A stretch of DNA of 64,000 nucleotides. Origin: Rhodoferax saidenbachensis (GTDB lineage Bacteria; Pseudomonadota; Gammaproteobacteria; Burkholderiales; Burkholderiaceae_C). The position numbers were made by a program, and so were the translations under genes. How positions within the stretch are numbered: the stretch's first letter is position 1; each line of letters starts with the position of its first letter. Positions 1 through 10,120 of this stretch are shown here, one piece after another. The stretch covers positions 1,488,001 through 1,552,000 of the forward strand of contig NZ_CP019239.1 in assembly GCF_001955715.1 (NCBI RefSeq), written 5' to 3'. The notes beneath the pieces were generated by a model that was not told the origin of the DNA, did not search any database, and saw only the letters and a list, made by a program, of their open reading frames with translations.

Positions 1-374
1 AAGCCACAACCTCGGCGAATACGCGACTGGTGCTCAACGTATGTTTCAATTACGGCGGGCGCTGGGACATCGCAGACGCTGCGCAGCGGCTGGCCGCCTT
101 GGGTGAGCGAATCTCCGAAGAGAGCCTGTCTCGGGCGATGGCCATGGCCCACTGCTCGGACCCCGATTTGGTGATCCGTACCGGTGGCGAAATGCGCATC
201 AGCAACTTCCTGCTTTGGCAGTTAGCCTATTCCGAGCTCTACTTCAGTGAGTTGCTATGGCCTGACTTTGATGAGGCTGCGCTGGACGCAGCCCTCGCGG
301 CGTATGCTTCACGGGAGCGCCGCTTTGGCAAAACGTCGGACCAGTTGGCTGACGGTTCGAGCGTTTCTGTCTAA
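1..374 (+). CDS. uppS: Undecaprenyl diphosphate synthase, C-terminal part
   Basis: This is the 3' end of a cis-prenyltransferase that condenses isopentenyl-PP onto farnesyl-PP to make the C55 carrier lipid for peptidoglycan and O-antigen. The gene is cut by the window edge; the frame is open from base 3. Family motifs are visible: NYGGRWDI, then PDLVIRTGGE and RISNFLLWQLAYSE, and the terminal RRFGK segment. It ends 15 bases before cdsA and opens the envelope-biogenesis run, the usual order in betaproteobacteria. Confidence 0.96.
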   Translation, partial: ATTSANTRLVLNVCFNYGGRWDIADAAQRLAALGERISEESLSRAMAMAHCSDPDLVIRTGGEMRISNFLLWQLAYSELYFSELLWPDFDEAALDAALAAYASRERRFGKTSDQLADGSSVSV

Positions 375-389
375 CCCTGGGTTTTCGAT

Positions 390-1235
390 ATGTTGAAGCA
401 AAGAGTGATTACCGCGCTTGTGCTGCTGGGCATCCTTTTGCCAGCTGTCTTTTACCCACAGCCCGCCGCATTTGCGGTTGTGGCGCTGGTGTTGATTGCG
501 GCTGGCGCATGGGAGTGGGCGCGCCTAAATCAGTATGGGGCTACTGTGGCCGTATCTATCGGCGTGTTGTGTGCCGCGATGTGTGCAGCCTCCTGGTACG
601 GTGGTGTGTTGTACATGCAACTGAAACTGGTTTGGATAATTGCTGGCAGTGCATGGGTTTTGCTGGGGGCCTGGCTGTTGCGAGGCGGCAGCGGTACATG
701 GCTTCGTGTGCCACGGGCGGTACGCCTCGTCGGTGGTGTTGTTGCATTGTGGGTTGCATGGCTCGCGGTCATCCAGGCGCGGATGGTGGGAATCAATTTT
801 TTGTTCTCTGTCCTCGTGCTTGTCTGGATTGCAGATATTTTTGCCTACTTCGCTGGTCGGGCCATGGGCGGCCGGTTTTTCGTCAATAAGCTAGCGCCTT
901 CCATTAGTCCCGGGAAAACCTGGGAGGGTGTATGCGGCGGCATGGTCGGTGTTGTGGTCTGTGCCTTTGTCTGGCGCGGATTGGAGGGCGCAGATATGGC
1001 GGGGCAAATCAGTTTGTATGGACGGCTGAGTTTGGTGTCCACGGTTTTTATGGTCTTGGCGGTGCTATTCCTAGCATCGATGAGTGTTGTCGGGGACTTG
1101 GTGGAATCACTCTTTAAGCGCAGCGCGGGCGTTAAAGACAGCAGCAATTTGCTGCCTGGGCACGGCGGAGTGCTCGATCGTGTGGATGCCTTGCTCCCGA
1201 TCCTGCCACTTTCCATGATGTTGGCGACCTTATGA
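390..1235 (+). CDS. cdsA: Phosphatidate cytidylyltransferase
   Basis: A 281-residue integral membrane enzyme that makes CDP-diacylglycerol from phosphatidic acid and CTP, the branch point to PE, PG and cardiolipin. Most of the protein is hydrophobic helices. The CDP-DAG synthase signature lies near the C-terminus at about residues 235-266: LFKRSAGVKDSS followed by LPGHGGVLDRVD. The last codons overlap the dxr start by four bases (ATGA), which suggests translational coupling. The ATG start at 390 follows uppS closely; no separate promoter is evident. Confidence 0.95.
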   Translation: MLKQRVITALVLLGILLPAVFYPQPAAFAVVALVLIAAGAWEWARLNQYGATVAVSIGVLCAAMCAASWYGGVLYMQLKLVWIIAGSAWVLLGAWLLRGGSGTWLRVPRAVRLVGGVVALWVAWLAVIQARMVGINFLFSVLVLVWIADIFAYFAGRAMGGRFFVNKLAPSISPGKTWEGVCGGMVGVVVCAFVWRGLEGADMAGQISLYGRLSLVSTVFMVLAVLFLASMSVVGDLVESLFKRSAGVKDSSNLLPGHGGVLDRVDALLPILPLSMMLATL

Positions 1236-2431
1236 AGGGTGCCAAAAGCCGCGTAGTCGTACTCGGATCAACAGGATCCATTGGCGTCAACACGCTCAAT
1301 GTGATTGACCTGCATCCGGAGATGTTTGAGGTTTTTGCGTTGACCGCCGCGACCAGCGTGGATGCCATGACGGCGCAGTGCGTCAAGTATCGACCGCGTT
1401 TCGCGGTCATGGCCAGTGAGGCGCATGGATTGCAGTTGGAGTCCGCTTGTCGCAGCCTTGGGCTTGCTACCAACGTGTTATGGGGAGCAAGCAACATCGC
1501 CATGGTGGCAGCGCATGAGTTGACCGACGTGGTGATGGCCGCGATTGTGGGTGCGGCTGGCCTGGAGTCCTGTCTTGCAGCCGCACACGCGGGGAAACGG
1601 CTGCTATTGGCCAACAAAGAGGCGCTGGTCGTTGGCGGACAGTTGTTTATGGATGCTGTCACCAAAGGAGGCGCGACCTTGTTGCCTATTGACAGCGAAC
1701 ATTCCGCTATTTTTCAGTCCTTGCCGGAAGATGCAGGTACCTGGGACGCGCGCGTTGACAAGATCATCCTGACCGCCTCGGGCGGGCCTTTTCGCACCCG
1801 TGCCCCGTCGACATTAAAAGATGTGACACCACAGGAAGCCTGCGCGCACCCCAACTGGGTGATGGGGCGAAAAATTTCTGTGGACTCTGCCACCATGATG
1901 AACAAGGCCTTGGAGGTCATTGAGGCTCGGTTTCTTTTTGGCTTGCATCCCGAAAAAATCCAGGTTCTGATCCACCCGCAGAGTGTGATTCACTCCATGG
2001 TGCAATACATAGACCATTCTGTGGTCGCGCAGTTGGGTACGCCTGACATGCGGGGGCCCATTGCCTATGGTTTGTCGTGGCCGGACCGCGTGCAATCGGG
2101 GGCCTCGGCCCTGGATTTTTCGACCTTGGCAGCCCTTACTTTTGAAACTTTTGACAGTGCAGAGCATCAGCTCCGTTTTCCCGGTTTGGGTTTGGCATGG
2201 GAGGTCTTGAATGCTGCGCCTGGGAGTCCTGCGGTACTGAACGCCGCGAATGAAATAGCGGTAGCGGCTTTTCTGGATGGGCGAATTCGTTATGACCAGA
2301 TCCATCGTGTGAATGTTGAAACGCTGGGTGCGGTGTCTGCGCAGCCGCCGGCTTCACTGGAAGACTTGTTGGCGCTGGATCAGAATTCGCGTCGTGTGGC
2401 CGATAGCCTGATACAGCGGCTCACCAAGTAA
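1232..2431 (+). CDS. dxr: 1-deoxy-D-xylulose 5-phosphate reductoisomerase
   Basis: A 399-residue NADPH enzyme of the MEP pathway that turns DXP into methylerythritol 4-phosphate, feeding isoprenoids to the neighbouring uppS. The N-terminal dinucleotide site GSTGSIG is at residues 12-18. The substrate and metal motifs LLANKEALV and PIDSEHSAIFQ are present, as is the conserved HPNW..GRKISVDSATMMNK segment (broken here for brevity). Length matches the family. It overlaps cdsA by four bases and lies seven bases before rseP. Confidence 0.96.
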   Translation: MKGAKSRVVVLGSTGSIGVNTLNVIDLHPEMFEVFALTAATSVDAMTAQCVKYRPRFAVMASEAHGLQLESACRSLGLATNVLWGASNIAMVAAHELTDVVMAAIVGAAGLESCLAAAHAGKRLLLANKEALVVGGQLFMDAVTKGGATLLPIDSEHSAIFQSLPEDAGTWDARVDKIILTASGGPFRTRAPSTLKDVTPQEACAHPNWVMGRKISVDSATMMNKALEVIEARFLFGLHPEKIQVLIHPQSVIHSMVQYIDHSVVAQLGTPDMRGPIAYGLSWPDRVQSGASALDFSTLAALTFETFDSAEHQLRFPGLGLAWEVLNAAPGSPAVLNAANEIAVAAFLDGRIRYDQIHRVNVETLGAVSAQPPASLEDLLALDQNSRRVADSLIQRLTK

Positions 2432-2438
2432 GGCCAAT

Positions 2439-3803
2439 ATGCTGACCATCACCGCCTTTATTGTTGCCATAGGCATTCTCGTCGCGGTGCATGAGGCCGG
2501 GCACTACGCCATGGCAGTGGCCTGTGGCGTGAAAGTATTGCGGTTTTCTGTAGGTTTTGGTCCCCGTGTGTGGGGATGGAAGTCCGCGCATTCGGGTACC
2601 GAATTCGTCCTCAGCCTGCTGCCTCTGGGGGGCTACGTCAAGATGCTTGATGAGCGTGAGGCCGAAGTCCCTGCCGATGAAAAACACCGGGCCTTCAATA
2701 CACAACCCCTGCGCAGTCGTGCGTTGATTGTTGCTGCGGGACCTGTGGCGAATCTCCTGCTGGCAATCTTGCTGTATGCGGGGGTGCACTGGGTGGGCTT
2801 GATGCAACCGCAACCTATCGTCGCACCTCCTGTGGCTGGGTCTGTTGCTGCCCAGGCTGGATTTTCAGGTGGAGAACGCATTTTGCGCGTTGGTTTCAAT
2901 GCGGCGGGTGCAGATAGCGTCGTTCTTTCATTTGACGATTTTCGCTGGTGGCTGACACGGGCCGCCCTGGCGCATCGCAATCTGCAGGTGGAATTCACAC
3001 GCTCGGGGAGTGCGGTGGTGGAGACGGCGGTACTCGAGCTGGAAGACCTCGATACCCGCCACGCAGATGCCCAGTTGTTTCGCAGTATCGGGTTTCTAGG
3101 CCCCCAGTCTCTGGCCCAGTTGGGAAGCGTAAGCCCTGATGGTGCGGCCATGCTGGCCGGATTGCAGTCTGGCGATGTTGTGTTGCGTGTGGACCAGACG
3201 GTCATTGTTGATGCCAGCCAACTCCGTGAATTGATACGAAATTCTGGAAAAGCCGATGTTGTGCATGCCCAGCAATGGCTGGTGGAGCGTGATGGCCTTG
3301 TGCGTACCGTGCAGGTGACTCCCAAAGTTGTGACGGAAAGCGATGTCGCCATTGGGCGCGTCGGTGCCATGATCGGTGCACCTCCCCGTTCGGTCGTGGT
3401 GCGTTATGGTCTTTGGGATGGAATGGCCAAGGCGTTTCTGCGGACTTGGGAAATATCCGGTTTGACGATCAACATGATGTGGCAAATCCTCACAGGTGAG
3501 GCATCTCTGAAAAACCTGAGTGGCCCTGTCACCATTGCTGACTACGCCGGGAAATCCGCATCCATGGGAGTGACGCCGTTTCTGCTCTTCCTGGCACTCA
3601 TCAGCATCAGCTTGGGCGTCTTGAACTTGCTTCCTCTGCCGGTGCTGGATGGCGGGCACCTGATGTATTATCTTTGGGAGGCTATGACCGGCAAGCCCGT
3701 GTCCGATTCCTGGATGGAAGGGCTGCAGCGTGCGGGCTTGGCAATGCTTCTCGTCATGATGTCCGTCGCAGTCTATAACGATGTAGCGCGATTATTGGGC
3801 TGA
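2439..3803 (+). CDS. rseP: RIP zinc metalloprotease, site-2 protease RseP
   Basis: A 454-residue inner-membrane protease that cleaves anti-sigma factors such as RseA, releasing the envelope-stress sigma factor, and also clears signal-peptide remnants. The metal-binding HEAGH is at residues 18-22 in the first transmembrane helix, and the second metal ligand region is LPVLDGGHL near the C-terminus. The central periplasmic part shows two PDZ-like segments, the second around SPDGAAMLAGLQSGD. It sits directly before bamA, so envelope surveillance is linked to outer-membrane assembly. Confidence 0.95.
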   Translation: MLTITAFIVAIGILVAVHEAGHYAMAVACGVKVLRFSVGFGPRVWGWKSAHSGTEFVLSLLPLGGYVKMLDEREAEVPADEKHRAFNTQPLRSRALIVAAGPVANLLLAILLYAGVHWVGLMQPQPIVAPPVAGSVAAQAGFSGGERILRVGFNAAGADSVVLSFDDFRWWLTRAALAHRNLQVEFTRSGSAVVETAVLELEDLDTRHADAQLFRSIGFLGPQSLAQLGSVSPDGAAMLAGLQSGDVVLRVDQTVIVDASQLRELIRNSGKADVVHAQQWLVERDGLVRTVQVTPKVVTESDVAIGRVGAMIGAPPRSVVVRYGLWDGMAKAFLRTWEISGLTINMMWQILTGEASLKNLSGPVTIADYAGKSASMGVTPFLLFLALISISLGVLNLLPLPVLDGGHLMYYLWEAMTGKPVSDSWMEGLQRAGLAMLLVMMSVAVYNDVARLLG

Positions 3804-3849
3804 CCGTCCGGTTCGTACTGAATATTCCAGAACATTTCAATTGGCAAAC

Positions 3850-6162
3850 ATGCAACTTCAATCCAAATTTTTGCGCAAGACTTTGTTGGCGGTTGCCGTA
3901 GGCTTGGCCATGCAGTCCGCTTTGGCGATCGAGCCTTTCCCAGTTCGCGACATTCGCGTGGAAGGCCTGCAGCGGGTAGAGGCCGGGACCGTGTTTGCTT
4001 CCATGCCGGTGCGTGTGGGAGACACCTATAGCGACGACAAGGCCGCAGCCTCCATTCGCGCCTTGTTTGCGTTGGGACTCTTCAAGGATGTGCGCATTGA
4101 AGTGAACGCAGACGTTCTGGTTGTGATTGTCGAAGAACGTCCGTCCATCGCGGATGTCGACTTTTCTGGAACCAAGGAGTTTGACAAGGATGTTCTGAAG
4201 AAGGCCCTGCGTGACATTGGCCTGGCCGAGGGCCGTCCCTTTGACAAAGCACTGGTAGACCGGGCCGAGCAGGAGTTGAAGAACCAATACATCAGCCGCA
4301 GCATGTACGCCGCAGAGGTAGTGACAACTGTCACCCCAATCGAGCGCAACCGTGTGAATCTGAGCTTCTCCGTGATTGAGGGTGATACTGCCAAGATCAG
4401 TGAAATCCGGATCGTTGGTAACAAGGCATTTTCAGAGTCGGCGCTGCGTGGGCAGTTTGACCAGGATACTGGGAGCTGGCTGAGCTGGTACACCAAGTCC
4501 AACCGCTACTCCCGCACCAAACTCAATGCAGATATTGAGTCCTTGCGTTCTTATTATTTGACGCGAGGTTATCTTGAGTTTCGCGTGGACTCTACCCAGG
4601 TCGCCATTTCACCCAATAAGCAGGATGTGAGCATCACCATCAACGTGACCGAAGGTGAGCGCTTCGTGGTGTCAAAGATCCAGTTGCAGGGAAATTACTT
4701 GGGTAAGGAAGAAGAGTTTCAGTCACTCATCGCTATCAAGGCCGGCGAGGCATATAACGTCGATCAGGTGACGCAGACCACCAAAGCCTTTACGGATTAT
4801 TTTGGAAACTTTGGGTACGCGTTTGCACGGACCCAGGTGCGTACGGAAATAGACCGCACAACCAATCGGGTAGACATCATTCTGCAGGCAGACCCCTCGC
4901 GCCGTGCGTATGTCCGACGGATCAACGTTGCAGGCAATGACCGGACCCGTGACGAAGTGATTCGCCGGGAATTCCGGCAGTTGGAAGCCGCTTGGTATGA
5001 CGGTGAGAAGATTCGCCAGTCGCGCAACCGCGTAGACCGTTTGGGCTACTTCAAGGAAGTCTCACTGGAAACCCAGGAAGTTGCAGATGCGCCGGACCAA
5101 GTGGATTTGACGGTCAAAGTGGAGGAAAAACCCACAGGCAGCATCAGTTTGGGGGCGGGTCTGTCAAGCTCGGATGGTTTGGGGCTGCAATTCGGCTTCA
5201 AGCAGGAAAATGCGTTTGGATCAGGCAGTTCTCTCGGGATGGAAATAAACACCAGCAAGTACAACCGCACGCTTGTCTTAAGCACGACCAATCCGTACAT
5301 CACGGAAGACGGGGTGTCACGTACCATCGATGTGTACCAGCGGACCTCGAAGCCCTACACCGACATTGATAGTTATTCTCTGGAAACAGCCGGCGCGAGC
5401 GTGCGGTTTGGCGTGCCCATCACGGACTCCGATACGATTTTCCTGGGCGGTGGGGTAGACCGGACGACGATCGTGACTGGAAGCTATTTGCCTGCGGTCT
5501 ACCAGACCTTTGCCAATGAATATGGCTACACCGTGAATGCGTACCCTTTGACGGTGGGGTGGTCCCGTGATACACGAGACAGCGCGTTGGTGCCCAGCAC
5601 GGGCAAAGTCATGCGTACCTCCGGTGAATGGAGTGTGGCAGGTGATCTGCGTTATGTACGGGGCACTGCCCAGTACCAACAATTCTTCCCGCTTTCCAAA
5701 AAGACCACCTTGGCATTCAACGGTGAAATTGCCTTGGGCGCTGGTACGACGAGCATGTCTTACCCAGTCTTCAAGAACTTTTACGCGGGTGGCCTGGGTT
5801 CTGTGCGCGGCTTTGAACAAGGCAGCTTGACAACGGCTGCACAGAGGGCAGCAGATCAAGCGACCACGGATGCACTGGCCACCGGCGGCGCCAAAAAGAT
5901 CAACTTCAATGCAGAAATACTGACGCCTTTGCCGGGTGGCGGCAATGACCGTACCTTGCGCATGTACGGGTTTTTTGATGCAGGCGGCATTTACGGAACG
6001 AATGAATCCATTCAATTGGGTGACTTGCGCACCTCGGTGGGCATTGGGATCAGCTGGATCTCTCCGGTCGGGCCTTTACGGCTCGCATTTGCAAAACCGA
6101 TCAACAAATTTGAAAACGATAAAATCCAGACCATGCAATTTCAAATTGGGACCTCTTTCTAA
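3850..6162 (+). CDS. bamA: Outer-membrane protein assembly factor BamA
   Basis: The essential Omp85 protein that folds and inserts beta-barrels in the outer membrane. The chosen ATG gives 770 residues and a clean signal peptide of about 26 residues ending QSALA; an upstream in-frame TTG at 3841 is less likely. Five POTRA-type repeats fill the first half, for example VRDIRVEGLQRV. The barrel follows, with the loop-6 motif SVRGFEQGS and a terminal aromatic residue (IGTSF) typical of barrel proteins. The stop codon overlaps the skp start by one base. Confidence 0.96.
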   Translation: MQLQSKFLRKTLLAVAVGLAMQSALAIEPFPVRDIRVEGLQRVEAGTVFASMPVRVGDTYSDDKAAASIRALFALGLFKDVRIEVNADVLVVIVEERPSIADVDFSGTKEFDKDVLKKALRDIGLAEGRPFDKALVDRAEQELKNQYISRSMYAAEVVTTVTPIERNRVNLSFSVIEGDTAKISEIRIVGNKAFSESALRGQFDQDTGSWLSWYTKSNRYSRTKLNADIESLRSYYLTRGYLEFRVDSTQVAISPNKQDVSITINVTEGERFVVSKIQLQGNYLGKEEEFQSLIAIKAGEAYNVDQVTQTTKAFTDYFGNFGYAFARTQVRTEIDRTTNRVDIILQADPSRRAYVRRINVAGNDRTRDEVIRREFRQLEAAWYDGEKIRQSRNRVDRLGYFKEVSLETQEVADAPDQVDLTVKVEEKPTGSISLGAGLSSSDGLGLQFGFKQENAFGSGSSLGMEINTSKYNRTLVLSTTNPYITEDGVSRTIDVYQRTSKPYTDIDSYSLETAGASVRFGVPITDSDTIFLGGGVDRTTIVTGSYLPAVYQTFANEYGYTVNAYPLTVGWSRDTRDSALVPSTGKVMRTSGEWSVAGDLRYVRGTAQYQQFFPLSKKTTLAFNGEIALGAGTTSMSYPVFKNFYAGGLGSVRGFEQGSLTTAAQRAADQATTDALATGGAKKINFNAEILTPLPGGGNDRTLRMYGFFDAGGIYGTNESIQLGDLRTSVGIGISWISPVGPLRLAFAKPINKFENDKIQTMQFQIGTSF

Positions 6163-6671
6163 TGAATACACTTAAAAGCAATTGGTTGCTGGGTCTCGTG
6201 CTGGCGGTTTCTGCCGCGGGCGCCGTGGCCCAAGACTCCAGAGTCGGCTACATCAATACCCAGCGCATCACCGCAGAATCGGCGCCAGCCAAAGCGGCGC
6301 AAGTCAAACTGGAGCAGGAGTTTTCCAAGCGCCAGAAAGACCTTGCGGATCTGCAACTTTCGCTGAAGTCTTACAGCGAAAAGTTTGAGCGTGACGCGCC
6401 TACTTTGACCGAGAGCCAGCGTGCGACTCGCCAGAAGGAATTTGCCGAGCAAAGCCGCGATTTCCAGCGCAAGCAGCGCGAATTCCAGGAAGACCTGAAC
6501 GGTCGTCGCAATGAAGAGCTGCAGCAAGTGCTGGACAAGGCCAACAAGGCGGTCAAGCAAGTGGCTGAGGCTGAAAAATATGACTTGGTCATTCAGGAAG
6601 CCGTGTACAGCAATACCAAGCACGACATCACCGAAAAGGTTCTGAAGATCCTTAACGCTGGCGCCAAGTAA
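6162..6671 (+). CDS. skp: Periplasmic chaperone Skp (OmpH family)
   Basis: A 169-residue periplasmic chaperone that holds unfolded outer-membrane proteins for delivery to BamA. The signal peptide is residues 1-23, cut after GAVA. The mature protein starts with the OmpH strand SRVGYINTQRI and continues with a long charged, heptad-rich stretch (about residues 45-130) that fits the coiled-coil tentacles of the Skp trimer. It shares a base with bamA, so the two are translationally linked. Confidence 0.93.
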   Translation: MNTLKSNWLLGLVLAVSAAGAVAQDSRVGYINTQRITAESAPAKAAQVKLEQEFSKRQKDLADLQLSLKSYSEKFERDAPTLTESQRATRQKEFAEQSRDFQRKQREFQEDLNGRRNEELQQVLDKANKAVKQVAEAEKYDLVIQEAVYSNTKHDITEKVLKILNAGAK

Positions 6672-6695
6672 GTTTTGGGCGCTGGGGGCCAAGCT

Positions 6696-7670
6696 ATGTC
6701 GGTTGACTTGGCCGCGGTGGTGCAGGCATTGGGTGGGGAGTTGCATGGCATTTCCACCACCACAATCAGCGGCTTGGCATCACTGGAAACAGCCGGGCCA
6801 AGCGAGCTGAGTTTTCTCAGCAATCCCCGCTACCGTCAACAATTATTGTCTTCCCGGGCGGGTTGCGTCATTGTTGCGCCGGACATGGAGGCCACCGCCA
6901 AGGAGCGCGGCGCCTGCATCGTTGCCGACCAGCCTTATCTGTACTTTGCGCGGCTGACACAGTGGTGGAAGGCGCAAACACGTCCCCAGGTAGACGCTGG
7001 CATTCATCCTAGTGCAGTGATTGATCCGACCGCAGAAATTCATCCTTCGGCAAGGATCGGTGCACTGTGTGTTGTGGAGCGTGGGGCACACATTGGCGCC
7101 AACACCGTGCTCAAAGCACGTGTCACGGTGGGGGAAGACTGTGTTGTCGGTGAGCGTTGCATGGTTCATTCTGGCGTGGTCATCGGTGCCGACGGTTTCG
7201 GTTTTGCGCCCAATGGCGATGCCTGGGAGAAAATTGAACAACTGGGTGCCGTGCGCATCGGCAACGATGTGGAGATTGGTGCCAACACCTGTATCGACCG
7301 GGGTGCCCTGCAGGACACGGTGATTGAAGATGGGGTCAAGCTGGACAACCTGATCCAGATTGGCCACAACGTGCGTATTGGGCGCAACACCGCCATGGCG
7401 GGTTGTGTGGGCGTAGCGGGCAGTGCCACCATTGGCGCGAACTGCACCGTGGGCGGTGGCGCCATTATTTTGGGACACCTTACTGTCGGTCCGAACGTGA
7501 ATATCTCCGCGGCGACCGTGGTCAGCAAGTCCATTCTGAAGCCCGGTCATTACACTGGCGTGTTTCCCATCGATGACAACGCATCGTGGGAGCGCAATGC
7601 CGCTACGCTCAAGCAACTGCATAGCTTGCGCGACCGCATCAAAACATTGGAAAAAGAGACACAAAAATGA
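6696..7670 (+). CDS. lpxD: UDP-3-O-acylglucosamine N-acyltransferase
   Basis: The third enzyme of lipid A synthesis, adding the N-linked hydroxyacyl chain. The ATG at 6696 gives [15 protein letters not shown], the normal LpxD N-terminus, in 324 residues; an in-frame TTG at 6675 would add seven atypical residues. The middle is a hexapeptide-repeat left-handed helix (many I-G-x-x-x units). The catalytic histidine context [11 protein letters not shown] and the acyl-pocket segment [11 protein letters not shown] are present. Its end overlaps fabZ by four bases. Confidence 0.95.
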   Translation: MSVDLAAVVQALGGELHGISTTTISGLASLETAGPSELSFLSNPRYRQQLLSSRAGCVIVAPDMEATAKERGACIVADQPYLYFARLTQWWKAQTRPQVDAGIHPSAVIDPTAEIHPSARIGALCVVERGAHIGANTVLKARVTVGEDCVVGERCMVHSGVVIGADGFGFAPNGDAWEKIEQLGAVRIGNDVEIGANTCIDRGALQDTVIEDGVKLDNLIQIGHNVRIGRNTAMAGCVGVAGSATIGANCTVGGGAIILGHLTVGPNVNISAATVVSKSILKPGHYTGVFPIDDNASWERNAATLKQLHSLRDRIKTLEKETQK

Positions 7671-8107
7671 TGGACATCCACCAAATTCTCAAGCAACTGC
7701 CACACCGCTACCCGTTCTTGCTGGTGGACCGCGTGATTTCCCTGGAAAAAGGCAAATCCATTCAGGCACTGAAAAACGTCACGATCAACGAGCCCTTTTT
7801 TAATGGCCACTTCCCGCACCGTCCGGTCATGCCGGGTGTGCTGATGCTCGAAGCCCTGGCCCAAGCCGCCGCCTTGTTGGCTTTTGACACGCTGGGTGTC
7901 ACGCCCGACGATAAGACGGTGTACTACTTTGCCGGCATTGATGGTGCGCGTTTCAAGCGCCCCGTGGAGCCAGGGGATCAGCTGATCATGGACGTGACGC
8001 TGGATCGCATGAAGGCCGGTATTTTCAAATTTAAGGGCACCGTGCGCGTGGATGGCAATGTGGCGTGTGAAGCCGAGTTGATGTGCACTATGCGCACGAT
8101 TGCCTAA
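7667..8107 (+). CDS. fabZ: 3-hydroxyacyl-ACP dehydratase FabZ
   Basis: A 146-residue hot-dog-fold dehydratase that removes water from 3-hydroxyacyl-ACP in fatty acid elongation. It competes with LpxA and LpxD for the same 3-hydroxyacyl-ACP pool, which explains its place among the lpx genes. The active-site block [20 protein letters not shown] (His and Glu) is intact. Two adjacent ATG codons at 7667 and 7670 could both serve as start; the first overlaps the lpxD stop. Confidence 0.96.
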   Translation: MMDIHQILKQLPHRYPFLLVDRVISLEKGKSIQALKNVTINEPFFNGHFPHRPVMPGVLMLEALAQAAALLAFDTLGVTPDDKTVYYFAGIDGARFKRPVEPGDQLIMDVTLDRMKAGIFKFKGTVRVDGNVACEAELMCTMRTIA

Positions 8108-8113
8108 GGCAGG

Positions 8114-8917
8114 ATGGCACACGTGAGTCTGATTCACCCCACCGCCATCGTTGATCCTGCAGCCGAGCTGGACAGTTCGGTTTCAGTGGGGCCTTACACC
8201 GTCATTGGCCCCCATGTGAAGATTGCCGCGGGCACCACGGTTGGGCCGCATTGCGTCATTGAAGGTCACACCACGATTGGCAGCGACAACCGCATCTTCC
8301 AATTCAATTCGCTGGGTGCGATTCCGCAGGATAAAAAGTATGCGGGTGAGCCTTGCGAGCTGATCATTGGTGATCGCAATACCATCCGCGAGTTCTGCAC
8401 CTTCAACATCGGTTCGCCGGGTGATATTGCCAAGACCGTTGTCGGCAATGACAACTGGATCATGGCCTATGTGCACCTGGCGCATGACTGCGTCGTGGGC
8501 AACAACACCATTTTTGCCAACAACGCGCAACTCGCCGGCCACGTGCGTGTGGACGACTGGGTGATTCTGGGCGGTTTTACTGTCGTCCACCAGTTTGTGC
8601 GCATTGGTGCACACGCGATGACGGCGATGTGTTCGCTGTTGTTCGCCGATGTGCCGCCTTACGTCATGTGCCAGGGCCAACCGGCTGCTGCGCGCTCCAT
8701 GAACTTTGAAGGCCTGCGTCGCCGTGGCTTTGGCCCGGAGCGTATTGCGGGCGTCAAGGCCATGCACAAAGCGCTGTACCGTGATGACCTCACGCTCGAG
8801 CAGGCGCGTTCGCGTATGACCGAGCTGGCGACCAGCCAGCCCGAAACCGCTGCCGATGTGGCCATGATGCAGTCCTTCCTGGACAATGTCTCGCCCCAGC
8901 GCGGCATCGTTCGTTAA
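8114..8917 (+). CDS. lpxA: UDP-N-acetylglucosamine acyltransferase
   Basis: The first enzyme of lipid A synthesis, 267 residues. The N-terminal two thirds are hexapeptide repeats forming a left-handed beta helix. The catalytic stretch [12 protein letters not shown] carries the two family histidines, followed by NNAQLAGHV. The helical C-terminal part (FEGLRRRGF onward) is the usual trimer and acyl-ACP contact domain. It follows fabZ by six bases and precedes lpxB by nine. Confidence 0.96.
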   Translation: MAHVSLIHPTAIVDPAAELDSSVSVGPYTVIGPHVKIAAGTTVGPHCVIEGHTTIGSDNRIFQFNSLGAIPQDKKYAGEPCELIIGDRNTIREFCTFNIGSPGDIAKTVVGNDNWIMAYVHLAHDCVVGNNTIFANNAQLAGHVRVDDWVILGGFTVVHQFVRIGAHAMTAMCSLLFADVPPYVMCQGQPAAARSMNFEGLRRRGFGPERIAGVKAMHKALYRDDLTLEQARSRMTELATSQPETAADVAMMQSFLDNVSPQRGIVR

Positions 8918-8926
8918 GGGCCGGTC

Positions 8927-10120
8927 ATGCACACTGCGCTGCCCGGTCAAGCGGCTCCAGCGCCGCAGCCCAGCCCCACGGTCGCAATGGTGGCCGGTGA
9001 GGCCTCTGGCGATTTGCTGGCCGGTTTGTTGCTGTTGGGCATGCGCAGGCGCTGGCCTGCGCTGCAGAGCGGCGGCATAGGCGGGCCCAACATGGTGCAT
9101 CAGGGTTTTGAGGCATGGTGGCCCCACCACAAGCTGTCTGTCCACGGATTTGGTTGGGAACTGGTGCGCCGCTACCGCGAAATCATTGGTATCCGCAGCC
9201 AGTTGCTGAAGCGTCTGGGCGAGAAACGTCCAGATATCTTCATTGGCGTAGATGCCCCCGACTTCAATCTGGACCTGGAACGCAATCTGCGCGGGCAGGG
9301 CATCAAGACCGTGCACTTCGTTTGTCCCTCGGTATGGGCCTGGCGGCCCGAGCGGCTGGAGAAAATCCGCGCCAGCGTGGACCATGTGTTGTGCATCTTT
9401 CCCTTCGAGCCTGAACTGCTGGCGCGCCACGGCATTGCGGCTACCTATGTGGGGCATCCGTTGGCCAATGTGATTCCCATCGAACCCGACCGCGCCGCCG
9501 CACGCGCTGCGCTGGGTCTGGGGGCGCATGACAAGGTCGTGGCGCTTTTGCCGGGCAGTCGCCAGTCCGAGATATCCCACCTGGCTTTGCGCTTCTTTCG
9601 GGCTGCAGCCCTTATCAGACGTGCACAACCAGCTATCAAATTCATAGTGCCCGCAGTGCCGGGGCTCAAGAGCCAGATCGAAGCGATTGCGCAGAAGGCT
9701 GGCCTGCAGGGTGATTTGCAGATCCTCAACGGGCAATCACACATTGCGCTGGCGGCTTGTGACGTCACCCTCATTGCCAGCGGCACTGCCACGCTGGAAG
9801 CTGCGCTGTACAAGCGCCCCATGGTCATTGCGTACCACATGGGTTGGCTCTCCTGGCAGATCATGCAGCGCAAGAAACTGCAACCCTGGGTGGGCCTGCC
9901 CAACATCCTGTGTCAGGACTTTGTGGTGCCCGAACTGCTGCAGGACGCTGCCACACCCGAAGCCTTGGCCCGTGAGGTGCTGGCCTGGATCGATGCCAAA
10001 GACTTTGCGCCTGCGAAAATACAGGCCCTGCAACAAAAATTCACCACACTGCACCGCACGCTGCAGCGCGACACCGCAACCCTGGCCACCGATGCGATCC
10101 AAAAAGTCCTACAAGGTTGA
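8927..10120 (+). CDS. lpxB: Lipid-A-disaccharide synthase
   Basis: A GT19 glycosyltransferase that joins UDP-diacyl-GlcN and lipid X to form the tetra-acyl disaccharide. Of its 397 residues the family motifs [10 protein letters not shown] (near residue 25), [14 protein letters not shown] and [10 protein letters not shown] are visible. Residues about 225-241 ([16 protein letters not shown]) are encoded by a copy of the dispersed in-frame repeat described separately, at the junction of the two Rossmann-like domains. The end overlaps rnhB by 29 bases. Confidence 0.95.
   Translation: MHTALPGQAAPAPQPSPTVAMVAGEASGDLLAGLLLLGMRRRWPALQSGGIGGPNMVHQGFEAWWPHHKLSVHGFGWELVRRYREIIGIRSQLLKRLGEKRPDIFIGVDAPDFNLDLERNLRGQGIKTVHFVCPSVWAWRPERLEKIRASVDHVLCIFPFEPELLARHGIAATYVGHPLANVIPIEPDRAAARAALGLGAHDKVVALLPGSRQSEISHLALRFFRAAALIRRAQPAIKFIVPAVPGLKSQIEAIAQKAGLQGDLQILNGQSHIALAACDVTLIASGTATLEAALYKRPMVIAYHMGWLSWQIMQRKKLQPWVGLPNILCQDFVVPELLQDAATPEALAREVLAWIDAKDFAPAKIQALQQKFTTLHRTLQRDTATLATDAIQKVLQG
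9595..9649 (+). repeat. Dispersed ~50-bp repeat, divergent copy inside lpxB
   Basis: This shares the end GCTATCAAA-TTC-ATAGTG and the phase of the other copies but is more divergent in its first half. It is read in the same frame as all the other genic copies and gives [16 protein letters not shown]. Membership rests on frame, order of blocks and the shared 3' half, so it is less certain than the other copies. Confidence 0.55.

Noticed and set aside
499..500. Entry in the findings list titled Placeholder withdrawn
   Set aside because: It contains no observation; it should be disregarded.
8183..9736. 517-codon antisense frame across lpxA and lpxB
   Set aside because: Histidine- and glutamine-rich mirror of conserved genes; no family features.
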